A DNA stretch of 6,415 bases from Lachnospiraceae bacterium (GTDB lineage Bacteria; Bacillota; Clostridia; Lachnospirales; Lachnospiraceae): NCBI GenBank assembly GCA_024697505.1, contig JAILFQ010000184.1, positions 1 to 6,415 of the forward strand, in the 5' to 3' direction. This document shows positions 1-6,296 of this stretch, one piece after another. The notes below the pieces were generated by a model. It was not told where the DNA came from and did no database searches. It saw only the letters and a program-made list of their open reading frames with translations. The stretch's first letter is position 1; each line of letters opens with the position of its first letter. A program made the position numbers and the translations under genes.

Positions 1-822
1 TACATGAAGGATATGGGGGACTTCTCAAAGGATAACAGACTTGGAAGAAATATGCATTTTGGCGTAAGAGAAATTGCAATGACGGCCATTGGAAACGGTA
101 TGACATTACATGGTCTTAGAGGCTTTGTTTCAACATTCTTCGTATTCAGCGATTATACAAAGCCAATGGCAAGACTTTCTTCTCTTATGAGAATACCTAC
201 AACTTATGTATTCACACATGACTCCATCGGAGTTGGTGAAGACGGACCTACACACGAGCCTATTGAACAGCTTGCTATGCTTCGTTCTCTTCCAAACTTC
301 CATGTATTCCGTCCATGTGATGCAACAGAAACAATAGCAGCCTGGTACTCAGCAGTTACATCAAAGGAAACACCTACAGCACTTGTTCTTACAAGACAGG
401 CACTTCCACAGCAGGCCGGTTCTTCAAAGGAAGCTCTTAAAGGTGCTTACATACTTGAAGATTCCAAAAAAGAAACTCCGGATGCAATTATCATTGCTAC
501 AGGTTCCGAAGTTGCTCTTGCGGTTAACGCAAAGGCAGAACTTGCAAAGGAAGGTGTGGATGTAAGAGTTGTTTCCATGCCAAGTATGGACGTATTTGAA
601 GAGCAGTCTGCAGAGTACAGGGAGAAGGTTCTTCCAAAGAAAGTACGTGCAAGAGTTGCAGTTGAAGCACTTATAGACTTCGGATGGGGCAAGTATGTCG
701 GCCTTGACGGAGCAACAGTTACAATGACAGGCTTTGGTGCTTCCGCACCTCAGAATCTTCTTTTCGAGAAGTATGGTTTTACAACAGAAAATGTTGTAAA
801 AGCCGTTAAGTCTGTATTATAA
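1..822 (+). CDS. tkt: Transketolase, C-terminal part (5' end cut by window edge)
   Basis: Thiamine-diphosphate enzyme of the non-oxidative pentose phosphate pathway; it moves two-carbon ketol units between sugar phosphates in the cytoplasm. The frame is already open at base 1, so the methionine at base 4 is internal and not the start. About 273 residues are visible. They include the FGVRE motif near visible residues 20-24, whose Glu is the family's catalytic, cofactor-activating residue, then THDS (72-75) and GEDGPTH (79-85) of the pyrimidine-binding domain, an LTRQ substrate-binding motif, and the C-terminal domain ending at TAA. These motifs match the single-chain transketolase of about 660 residues rather than the split two-subunit type, so roughly 385 residues lie outside the window. 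An intrinsic terminator follows 25 bases after the stop, so it ends its own transcript. The identification is secure; only the upstream extent is unknown. Confidence 0.96.
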   Translation, partial: YMKDMGDFSKDNRLGRNMHFGVREIAMTAIGNGMTLHGLRGFVSTFFVFSDYTKPMARLSSLMRIPTTYVFTHDSIGVGEDGPTHEPIEQLAMLRSLPNFHVFRPCDATETIAAWYSAVTSKETPTALVLTRQALPQQAGSSKEALKGAYILEDSKKETPDAIIIATGSEVALAVNAKAELAKEGVDVRVVSMPSMDVFEEQSAEYREKVLPKKVRARVAVEALIDFGWGKYVGLDGATVTMTGFGASAPQNLLFEKYGFTTENVVKAVKSVL

Positions 823-847
823 TAACTCCATACGGATTTTGTAAAAC

Positions 848-884
848 AAGGGTTTTACGGTTTCTGCCGTAAAGCCCTTTTATT
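848..884 (+). terminator. Intrinsic terminator of the transketolase gene
   Basis: A 13-base-pair stem (848-860 with 867-879, one G-T pair) closes a 6-base loop and runs into a T-rich stretch (CCTTTTATTAT). It starts 25 bases after the transketolase stop codon and 29 bases before the lgt start, in the right place to separate the two genes. Pairing was worked out by hand. Confidence 0.88.
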
Positions 885-907
885 ATGTAAAGCTGGAGGC
901 ACATAAA

Positions 908-1783
908 ATGACAAATGATTTATTAACGATCGGGAACTTTACTATACATACTTATGGCGTGATGATAGCCGTAGGAATAATTGTGGCTTATATTGTGGGA
1001 GAATACAGAGCTAAGAGAAGAGGCTTTGATATAGACAAGTTCTTTAACATGGTTATATTCGGTGTTGTAGGATCTTTAATAGGTGCCAAAGTTTTATTCT
1101 ATATTGTGGAAATTAAAACCATCATTGCAAACCCGAAACTGCTTTTGGACATAGGAAATGGTTTCGTTGTGTATGGCGGTATCATTTGTGCGGTTTTGAT
1201 ATGCTTTGTATATTGCAGGAAGCAGAAGCTGAATTTCAGGGATAACCTGGATATCGTAATGCCATCTCTTGCACTCGGACAGGCATTCGGAAGAGTTGGA
1301 TGTATTGCTGCGGGATGCTGTTACGGAAGGGAAACGACCAGTTCTTTTCACTTTGAATACAACGGTGTATGGCGTGTTCCTACTCAGGGAATATCCGCAG
1401 CACTTAATTTATTAAATTTCCTTGTACTTGTGTTTCTTGCCAATAAAGTATTTAAAAGAAAGGGGCAGACGGCTAGTGCATCCCTCATCTTTTATAGTAT
1501 AGGCAGATTTATAGTAGAAATATTCAGAGCGGATGCCAGAGGAAGTGTGGGAGCACTTTCCACATCCCAGTTTATTTCCGTACTGACATTTGTGGGAGGT
1601 GTGTGCCTTTTTGTATACAGCACATGGCTTGGAAAAAAAGAGAATTCCTTTACACTTCTTCCGGGAGATAAGGCAGTAACAGAGAACGAAGTTACAAATG
1701 ATGACAACAGTAAAGAAACAGAAGCGGAAAAGACAGAAGAAACAGTCTCAGAAACAACAGAAACAGATAAGGAAAACGAGTAG
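908..1783 (+). CDS. lgt: Prolipoprotein diacylglyceryl transferase (Lgt)
   Basis: Membrane enzyme that transfers diacylglycerol from phosphatidylglycerol to the lipobox cysteine of prelipoproteins, the first step of lipoprotein maturation. The 291-residue protein is mostly hydrophobic, with several membrane segments (for example about 17-31, 47-67, 86-103, 164-180 and 222-240). The Lgt signature is seen as GRVGC at 128-132 followed by AGCCYG at 135-140; Arg129 matches the essential signature arginine. GRFIVE at 199-204 holds the second conserved arginine region. In place of the HGG motif of E. coli there is YGG (89-91), a form I associate with clostridial Lgt. The last 34 or so residues (about 258-291) are a low-complexity tail rich in Glu and Thr, likely cytoplasmic and not part of the catalytic fold. 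The start is supported by GGAGG at 895-899 with an 8-base spacer. It leads the cluster with the two-component genes 43 bases downstream. The cyclophilin-like lipoprotein in this window would be one of its substrates. Confidence 0.96.
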   Translation: MTNDLLTIGNFTIHTYGVMIAVGIIVAYIVGEYRAKRRGFDIDKFFNMVIFGVVGSLIGAKVLFYIVEIKTIIANPKLLLDIGNGFVVYGGIICAVLICFVYCRKQKLNFRDNLDIVMPSLALGQAFGRVGCIAAGCCYGRETTSSFHFEYNGVWRVPTQGISAALNLLNFLVLVFLANKVFKRKGQTASASLIFYSIGRFIVEIFRADARGSVGALSTSQFISVLTFVGGVCLFVYSTWLGKKENSFTLLPGDKAVTENEVTNDDNSKETEAEKTEETVSETTETDKENE

Positions 1784-1826
1784 GATTTAAAGAATTAGGG
1801 AAAAGGGAAAAACAGAGGGAGAAAAA

Positions 1827-2516
1827 ATGGCAAAGATTCTTATTGTTGAAGACGAAGTAAAGATAGCAAGATTTCTTGAACTTGAACTTAAACACGAAGG
1901 TTACGAGGTAGAAGTGGCACATGACGGAAGAACAGGCCTTGAGAAAGCTTTGGCAAAAGATATTGATACTGTTCTTTTGGATGTTATGCTTCCGAGTCTG
2001 TCCGGCATGGAAGTTTGCAGAAGAGTAAGACAGGAATCCCAGGTTCCGATTATTATGCTTACGGCAAAGGATGATGTTACAGATAAAGTTGCAGGTTTGG
2101 ACTCCGGTGCGGATGACTACATGACAAAGCCTTTTGCTATAGAAGAACTCCTTGCCAGACTGCGCGTAACGCTCAGCAGGCATGCGAAAAGAAGTGAAGA
2201 AGCGGGCATTGGAGAAAAGCTCGAATTTGGAAAACTTCTTGTGGATACTGCTTCCAGAGAGGTAAGTTACGATGGTGAGGAGATAATTCTTACAAAAAAA
2301 GAATTTGATCTTTTGGAATGTCTTTTAAGAAACAAAAATGTTGCTCTGTCCAGAGATAAACTTTTAAGTGATGTCTGGGACTATGACTATATGGGCGACA
2401 CAAATGTTGTTGATGTATATGTAAGGTATTTACGCCAGAAAATAGATGATAAATATGGACTTAGAATGATTGATACGGTTAGAGGCGTTGGATACATGAT
2501 AAAGCAGGGAAATTAG
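1827..2516 (+). CDS. OmpR/PhoB-family response regulator (ArlR-like)
   Basis: DNA-binding response regulator, 229 residues, the usual family length. The receiver domain (about 1-118) has the acidic pair Glu8-Asp9, phosphoacceptor Asp52 in LLDVMLP, Thr79 and Lys101 in the KPF motif, so all residues needed for phosphotransfer are present. The C-terminal winged helix (about 131-227) ends in the typical VRGVGYMI hairpin, with the recognition-helix region NVVDVYVRYLRQK at 193-205. The closest family I recognise is ArlR-like, from the start IARFLELEL and the NVVDVY.RYLR block, but target genes cannot be inferred. It is probably phosphorylated by the kinase encoded 8 bases downstream. The start is set by AGGGAG at 1816-1821 with a 5-base spacer. 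The 43-base gap after lgt shows no terminator, which suggests read-through from lgt; an unseen promoter inside lgt is possible. Confidence 0.95.
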   Translation: MAKILIVEDEVKIARFLELELKHEGYEVEVAHDGRTGLEKALAKDIDTVLLDVMLPSLSGMEVCRRVRQESQVPIIMLTAKDDVTDKVAGLDSGADDYMTKPFAIEELLARLRVTLSRHAKRSEEAGIGEKLEFGKLLVDTASREVSYDGEEIILTKKEFDLLECLLRNKNVALSRDKLLSDVWDYDYMGDTNVVDVYVRYLRQKIDDKYGLRMIDTVRGVGYMIKQGN

Positions 2517-2524
2517 GGAGTGGC

Positions 2525-3994
2525 ATGAAAAAAAATACAGATCAGCCCAGCGGATTTTTCCGTTGGAGAAGATTTATAAAAAATTTTTTTGAGTCATCAA
2601 TTTCAATAAGGATATCTTTTAGCTTTTTAAAGTATTTGGTCATTAACGGGGCAATTTTTTTTGTTTTTATGGGATGGATGCTTATTAAAAGCGAATGCAA
2701 GGAACAGAAAAATATTGCAGATCGTATTATGGCCGAGATAGAACTTACGGAAAGTTACAGCAGATATCTGGAAGGATCTGATGTGGGATTTGTGCTTGCT
2801 AAAGCAAAAGAAACGGGAAGAAAATCTGATGCAGGTCAGGAGGTTGTTCTTTCAACGGTCTCCGAGGATGTAAAAAATCTTGATTATTTTTTTAAACGTT
2901 TTTACTTTAAGGGTGGTAAAAACGCAGTGTTTTATGAAAGAGTAACAAGAAAGATACATGTTGGAAAAGCGCTTTATAACATAACCTTTTACTACAATCT
3001 TTCTTTGGTTGTAAGAAGAATACATAGCGTATTTTGGCCCGTAGTATTTGTGTACATGTGTGTCAGCCTTTTTGTACTTATAGAGGGAAGGGCAGACAAC
3101 AAGAAAATATTGAGTCCTCTCAGAGATATGACAGAAACGGCAAAGCATCTTACGGCAAATAACCTGAGCGAGAGAATACATGTAGGCGGACCGCAGGATG
3201 AACTTAGAGAACTCGCCCAGGTTATAAACGAGATGTTGGACAGACTACAACTCTCTTATGAGAGTCAAAAGCAGTTTGTATCCAATGCTTCACATGAGCT
3301 TAGAACGCCTATTGCGGTAATACAGGGCTACAGCGAAATGTTGGTGAGATGGGGGGCAGAGGACCCGGATATACTAAAAGAGTCCATTGAAGCTATTGAT
3401 TCCGAATCAAAAAGCATGAAGGAACTTGTGGAAAAACTTCTTTTCCTTTCCAGACACGACAGAAAGTCCCTAAAGCTCGAAAGACAAAACTTTCAAATGG
3501 ATGTAATAATAAATGAACTTGCCGCAGAGACAAGAATGGTGGCCAAGAATAGAATTATAAATACTCCGGAGGTGGAAAAGATCACTCTGTACGGAGATGC
3601 GCAGTTGATGAAACAAGCGGTACGTGTCTTTATGGATAATGCGGTAAAGTATACGGTAGACGGAGACAGTATAAGTCTTTCCTGTAAGCGGGTAAACGGA
3701 AACTGTGTTATTACGGTTGAAGATACCGGTATTGGAATGAAACAGGAGGATGTTGCTCATGTATTCGACCGTTTCTTTAGAGCGGACGATGCAAGAAACA
3801 GAAATATAGAGGGGCATGGACTTGGACTTTCAATAGCAAAACTTATAGTAGATTCTCACTACGGTGCTGTAAGAGTAAGATCCCAGCTTGAGAAAGGGAC
3901 TGTGTTTACTATAATAATTCCGATTCAAAATATTAAAAGTAAATTGTCAATGGAAGTAGCAGTGGACAATGTTAAAACTAACGAGGAAAAATAA
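2525..3994 (+). CDS. Membrane sensor histidine kinase with HAMP domain
   Basis: Sensor kinase of 489 residues, partner of the preceding regulator. Order of parts: short basic cytoplasmic start, membrane segment at about 37-54, extracytoplasmic sensor region of about 110 residues (55-167) that I do not recognise, second membrane segment at about 169-186, HAMP linker (about 187-242), dimerisation domain with the H-box ASHELRTP (phosphorylated His257), then the ATPase domain with N-box (Asp371-Asn372), G1 box DTGIGM (400-405), F-box FDRFFRAD (414-421) and G2 box GHGLGLSIA (430-438). All catalytic boxes are intact. About 20 extra, mostly charged residues follow the usual end of the ATPase domain. 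The ribosome binding site AGGGAG (2515-2520) overlaps the regulator's TAG stop and sits only 4 bases from the ATG, so translation is probably coupled. Its stop overlaps the next start as TAATG. The signal sensed is unknown; the overall plan resembles ArlS-type kinases. Confidence 0.95.
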   Translation: MKKNTDQPSGFFRWRRFIKNFFESSISIRISFSFLKYLVINGAIFFVFMGWMLIKSECKEQKNIADRIMAEIELTESYSRYLEGSDVGFVLAKAKETGRKSDAGQEVVLSTVSEDVKNLDYFFKRFYFKGGKNAVFYERVTRKIHVGKALYNITFYYNLSLVVRRIHSVFWPVVFVYMCVSLFVLIEGRADNKKILSPLRDMTETAKHLTANNLSERIHVGGPQDELRELAQVINEMLDRLQLSYESQKQFVSNASHELRTPIAVIQGYSEMLVRWGAEDPDILKESIEAIDSESKSMKELVEKLLFLSRHDRKSLKLERQNFQMDVIINELAAETRMVAKNRIINTPEVEKITLYGDAQLMKQAVRVFMDNAVKYTVDGDSISLSCKRVNGNCVITVEDTGIGMKQEDVAHVFDRFFRADDARNRNIEGHGLGLSIAKLIVDSHYGAVRVRSQLEKGTVFTIIIPIQNIKSKLSMEVAVDNVKTNEEK

Positions 3995-4896
3995 TGAAAT
4001 GCTTTGACTGCCCCAGAAAATGCGGGGTTGAAAGAGACAAAAGAATAGGATATTGTAAGGCTCCCGCAAAAGTAAAAATTGCGAGAGCCGCATTGCATTT
4101 TTGGGAAGAACCTTGCATATCCGGTGAAGCCGGTTCCGGAACGGTATTTTTTTCCGGGTGTAATCTTGGGTGTGTATACTGCCAGAACAAAGAAATAGCA
4201 AATGGTACAATAGGAAAGGAAATAACAATACCAAGACTTGCAAAGATTTTTCTCGAATTGCAGGATAAGGGCGCGAATAATATAAATCTTGTTACGCCGT
4301 CTCATTATTACAGACAGATTAAAGAAGCTCTTATTATGGTTAAAGACAGACTTACCATTCCCGTTATTTCCAATACATCTTCCTATGAGAGCCTTGAAAG
4401 CTTAAAGAGCATGGAAGGCTTAATAGATATTTATCTTGCAGATTATAAGTATGACTTTGAAGAACCTGCAAGAAGGTATTCAAATGCACCGGATTATCCG
4501 GAAGTGGCAAGAGCAGCGCTTAATGAGATGTATCGACAGGTTGGCGGGCCTGTTTTTGATGAAAAAGGACTTATGAAAAAGGGAATGATAATCCGATATT
4601 TACTATTACCCGGACAGGTGCCTGAGGGAAAGGCGGCCTTAAGATACCTTCATAAAACCTTTAAAAACAATGTTTTTATAAGCATAATGAACCAATATAC
4701 CCCAATGAAGGGTGCAGATGCTTATCCGGAAATTAATAGAAAAGTAACGGAAAAAGAATATCAAAGCTTAGTTGATTTTGCTGTGGAAAAAGGAATAAAA
4801 AACGGTTTCACCCAAGAAGGTGAAACCGCTAAAGAAAGCTTTATTCCATTATTTGATCTTGAAGGTGTTGAAGGACCGGAACTTATTTATGAATAG
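3994..4896 (+). CDS. Radical SAM protein, PflX/COG1313 type
   Basis: Iron-sulfur protein of 300 residues, related to pyruvate formate-lyase activating enzymes. The radical SAM motif CxxxCxxC is present as Cys56, Cys60 and Cys63 in FFSGCNLGCVYCQN; these would hold a 4Fe-4S cluster that cleaves S-adenosylmethionine. A separate N-terminal group, Cys3, Cys6, Cys10 and Cys21 (MKCFDCPRKCG...GYC), probably binds a second metal or cluster. The block ARAALHFWEEPCISG (30-44) leading into GSGTVFFSGC is typical of the PflX family, whose true substrate is not known to me. No glycyl radical enzyme gene lies in the window, so calling it an activase would go too far. The start overlaps the kinase stop by one base (TAATG), with GAGG at 3983-3986 as ribosome binding site, so it is the last gene of the cluster. 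Its 3' end overlaps the convergent lipoprotein gene by 14 bases, and no plus-strand terminator is visible after it. Confidence 0.93.
   Translation: MKCFDCPRKCGVERDKRIGYCKAPAKVKIARAALHFWEEPCISGEAGSGTVFFSGCNLGCVYCQNKEIANGTIGKEITIPRLAKIFLELQDKGANNINLVTPSHYYRQIKEALIMVKDRLTIPVISNTSSYESLESLKSMEGLIDIYLADYKYDFEEPARRYSNAPDYPEVARAALNEMYRQVGGPVFDEKGLMKKGMIIRYLLLPGQVPEGKAALRYLHKTFKNNVFISIMNQYTPMKGADAYPEINRKVTEKEYQSLVDFAVEKGIKNGFTQEGETAKESFIPLFDLEGVEGPELIYE
4797..4828 (-). terminator. Intrinsic terminator of the cyclophilin-like lipoprotein gene, inside the opposing gene
   Basis: A perfect 10-base-pair stem (4803-4812 with 4819-4828, CGGTTTCACC and its complement) closes a 6-base loop. On the minus strand it is followed directly by six T (4802-4797) and more T-rich sequence. 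It lies 55 bases past the minus-strand stop codon and inside the radical SAM coding region (codons 270-279). On the plus strand the stem is followed by CTAAAGAAAG, without a T tract, so it works as a terminator only for the minus-strand gene. Confidence 0.85.
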
Positions 4897-5920
4897 GGAT
4901 AAGTCTTATGGTTCCGTCACTCTTAACCTGAATCATATAATAAGCAACAGCGTAATTTGTTTCTGTAGCTACAAGAACAAGATTGGATTTTCCATCGATT
5001 ACAGGAAGTGTAACTTTAATATAACCTAAACCTAAGTCCTCAAGATAAGCAAGAGGCGCATTAGTATCGATTATTTCTCCGTCCCAGGTGTTTTCATAAA
5101 CGCCTATGGATTTAAGATTTTCACTTGAGCTTAAAAGATAATTAAAAGTTTTTTCTCCGGTAACATTTAAATAACCGGAAGTTTTTTTAGTGTCATCAAA
5201 AGTATCAACCTTGGTAAAGCTGAGTTCTGCTGAAGGCTCAATTATAACTTTTTCTGCTTCTACAGCATTCATTGCAACCTCCTCGTCAACAACGTACATA
5301 GAGGAAATAACAGGTTCTGTTCCTACTTCAAGGTTTCCGATACCATCACTTCTTGTTGGATCTATAACACAAGCGGCAGTGATCTCGTCAACAGTACTCA
5401 TACCGGCAATAACCTTACCGAATGGTGCATATAAACCATCAAGTTCTGTGTAATCGGAAGTAAGAATGATAAATTCTGTCTTTCCGTCATTGTAGTTATC
5501 TTCTGTGTGCATAAAAGAAAGAGTGCCTCTTACGTGACTTAAAGGGTTATAATATCCATTCATGGCAAATTCACCGCTGATCGAATCGATCCAGGATCTA
5601 TAGGATGAGTTTACACCGGACTGAATATATTGACCGGCCATATAATACGTAAACGGTAAATTATTATAATAGCCGTTATTAACCAGCTCTATAAAATGGG
5701 TCGCGGTTATAGGTGCAGCATCTGCATCTATTTCAAGAAAAAATTCTTTTTTATCTTCCATTACAACCTGCACATAGTGTTTACCGGTAAGAGTAATCGT
5801 AATTTCAGGCTCTAAATTGTTGTTGTTGTTCTCATTGTCCTTTTTTCCGCAGCCTGCTGCAAAAACCATAGTAAATATGAGCATGAGAACAAGAGAATGT
5901 GATAATAATTTCTTTAACAT
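4883..5920 (-). CDS. Lipoprotein with divergent cyclophilin-type peptidyl-prolyl isomerase domain
   Basis: Predicted surface-anchored lipoprotein of 345 residues. A signal peptide (MLKKLL, then a hydrophobic core to Phe20) ends in the lipobox AAGC, making Cys24 the lipidated residue; an Asn-rich linker follows (29-35). Residues about 47-215 match the cyclophilin fold: APITATHFIELVNNGYY (69-85), GEFAMNG (116-122), HVRGTLSFMH (129-138), TEFIILTSD (148-156) and LDGLYAPFGKVIAGM (160-174). Key active-site positions differ from classical cyclophilins: the catalytic Arg is Tyr92 in FTYYMAG, and the usual QFF segment reads EFI, so isomerase activity is doubtful. Residues about 230-345 form a C-terminal region I do not recognise. 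A longer reading frame reaches 5989, but the ATG at 5920 is chosen because AGGAG lies 7 bases before it and the signal peptide begins there. It likely acts outside the membrane in protein folding or binding. It has its own promoter and terminator. Confidence 0.9.
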   Translation of the reverse strand: MLKKLLSHSLVLMLIFTMVFAAGCGKKDNENNNNNLEPEITITLTGKHYVQVVMEDKKEFFLEIDADAAPITATHFIELVNNGYYNNLPFTYYMAGQYIQSGVNSSYRSWIDSISGEFAMNGYYNPLSHVRGTLSFMHTEDNYNDGKTEFIILTSDYTELDGLYAPFGKVIAGMSTVDEITAACVIDPTRSDGIGNLEVGTEPVISSMYVVDEEVAMNAVEAEKVIIEPSAELSFTKVDTFDDTKKTSGYLNVTGEKTFNYLLSSSENLKSIGVYENTWDGEIIDTNAPLAYLEDLGLGYIKVTLPVIDGKSNLVLVATETNYAVAYYMIQVKSDGTIRLIPIHK

Positions 5921-5927
5921 ATTTTTT

Positions 5928-5932
5928 CTCCT
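5928..5932 (-). promoter_or_regulatory. Ribosome binding site that sets the lipoprotein start
   Basis: AGGAG on the minus strand, 7 bases before the ATG at 5920. It decides between this start, which gives a clean signal peptide, and an upstream in-frame ATG at 5989 that would bury the signal peptide behind 23 extra residues. Confidence 0.85.
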
Positions 5933-5960
5933 GTTAATTATAAAATAAAAAACCAAATGT

Positions 5961-5989
5961 ATTATAGAATGTAAATGTGGCAAATGCAA
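5961..5989 (-). promoter_or_regulatory. Likely sigma-A promoter of the lipoprotein gene
   Basis: On the minus strand a perfect -10 box TATAAT (5966-5961) is preceded, 17 bases upstream, by a weak -35 box TTGCAT (5989-5984, three of six matching TTGACA). Transcription would start near 5954, giving a leader of about 34 bases. It lies between the permease terminator and the ribosome binding site, where a promoter is expected. The in-frame ATG at 5989 would lie upstream of this start site, which also argues for the 5920 start. Confidence 0.6.
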
Positions 5990-5999
5990 GACAAGAAGA

Positions 6000-6046
6000 T
6001 AAAAATAGCCCGTATATACCTGTTTGATCGTAGAGTATATACGGGC
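6000..6046 (-). terminator. Intrinsic terminator of the uraA-like permease gene
   Basis: A perfect 12-base-pair inverted repeat (6008-6019 with 6035-6046, GCCCGTATATAC and its complement) has a 15-base loop. On the minus strand it is followed by TATTTTTATC, a T-rich tract. It lies 32 bases after the permease stop codon. The plus strand also has a short T run after the stem (CTTTATATT), so weak two-way function is possible, but no plus-strand gene ends here. Confidence 0.85.
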
Positions 6047-6077
6047 CTTTATATTAATTTAGAGAGGGTATTATGCG

Positions 6078-6296
6078 TTATTTATCGGTTTTCTTACTTT
6101 TTCCGGAAAGTACGAGGTTAGCAATAACACCAAGGATAAGTGCACAAGCTACCTTTGTAATTGTTACTGCTCCGAAAGTGATCTGAAGACCGCCTATACC
6201 GGGAATAAGAATTATAGATACAACGAAAAGGTTTTTATTGTCGTTTAAGTCTATATTCTGAATCATTTTAAGACCGGATACTGCAATAAATCCGTA
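6078..6296 (-). CDS. uraA: Uracil/NCS2-family permease, C-terminal fragment
   Basis: C-terminal 72 residues of a nucleobase:cation symporter-2 permease, most like uracil permease (UraA/PyrP), which imports uracil across the membrane. Reading on the minus strand, the frame is open above the internal Met at 6266: YGFIAVSGLKMIQN is the typical start of this segment. A membrane stretch NLFVVSIILIPGIGG and a last membrane helix (about ITKVACALILGVIANLVLSG) follow, then a short basic tail KSKKTDK and TAA. A full protein has about 420 residues, so most of it is missing. The break is not a simple window cut: upstream of 6297 the sequence turns back on itself as an inverted repeat. The reading frame past that point (HAAYTNGK, read backward) does not fit the family. 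Xanthine permease is less likely but cannot be excluded from the C-terminus alone. Confidence 0.82.
   Translation of the reverse strand, partial: YGFIAVSGLKMIQNIDLNDNKNLFVVSIILIPGIGGLQITFGAVTITKVACALILGVIANLVLSGKSKKTDK

Noticed and set aside
1583..1619. CTGACA and TATACA boxes inside lgt as an internal promoter for the two-component genes
   Set aside because: The spacing is 25 bases, far from the usual 16-18, so it is not a credible sigma-A promoter.
1692..2183. 163-residue open frame on the minus strand across the lgt end and response regulator
   Set aside because: It is antisense to two well-supported genes, has a low-complexity Phe/Leu/Ser/Cys composition typical of the reverse of AGA/GAA-rich coding, and resembles no protein family I know.
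3925..4305. Three overlapping minus-strand frames opposite the kinase end and radical SAM start
   Set aside because: They are opposite an intact, motif-bearing coding region, have no clear ribosome binding site and give no recognisable protein features.
3994..4896. Radical SAM gene as pyruvate formate-lyase activase (pflA)
   Set aside because: The extra N-terminal cysteines, the ARAALHFWEEPCISG block and the lack of any adjacent glycyl radical enzyme fit the PflX group better.
4820..5029. 69-residue plus-strand frame across the convergent gene tails
   Set aside because: It is out of frame with the radical SAM gene, lacks a ribosome binding site and shows no family features.
5190..5453. 87-residue plus-strand frame inside the lipoprotein gene
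   Set aside because: It is antisense to the cyclophilin domain, Ser/Thr/Ile-rich, and is explained by the codon pattern of the real gene.
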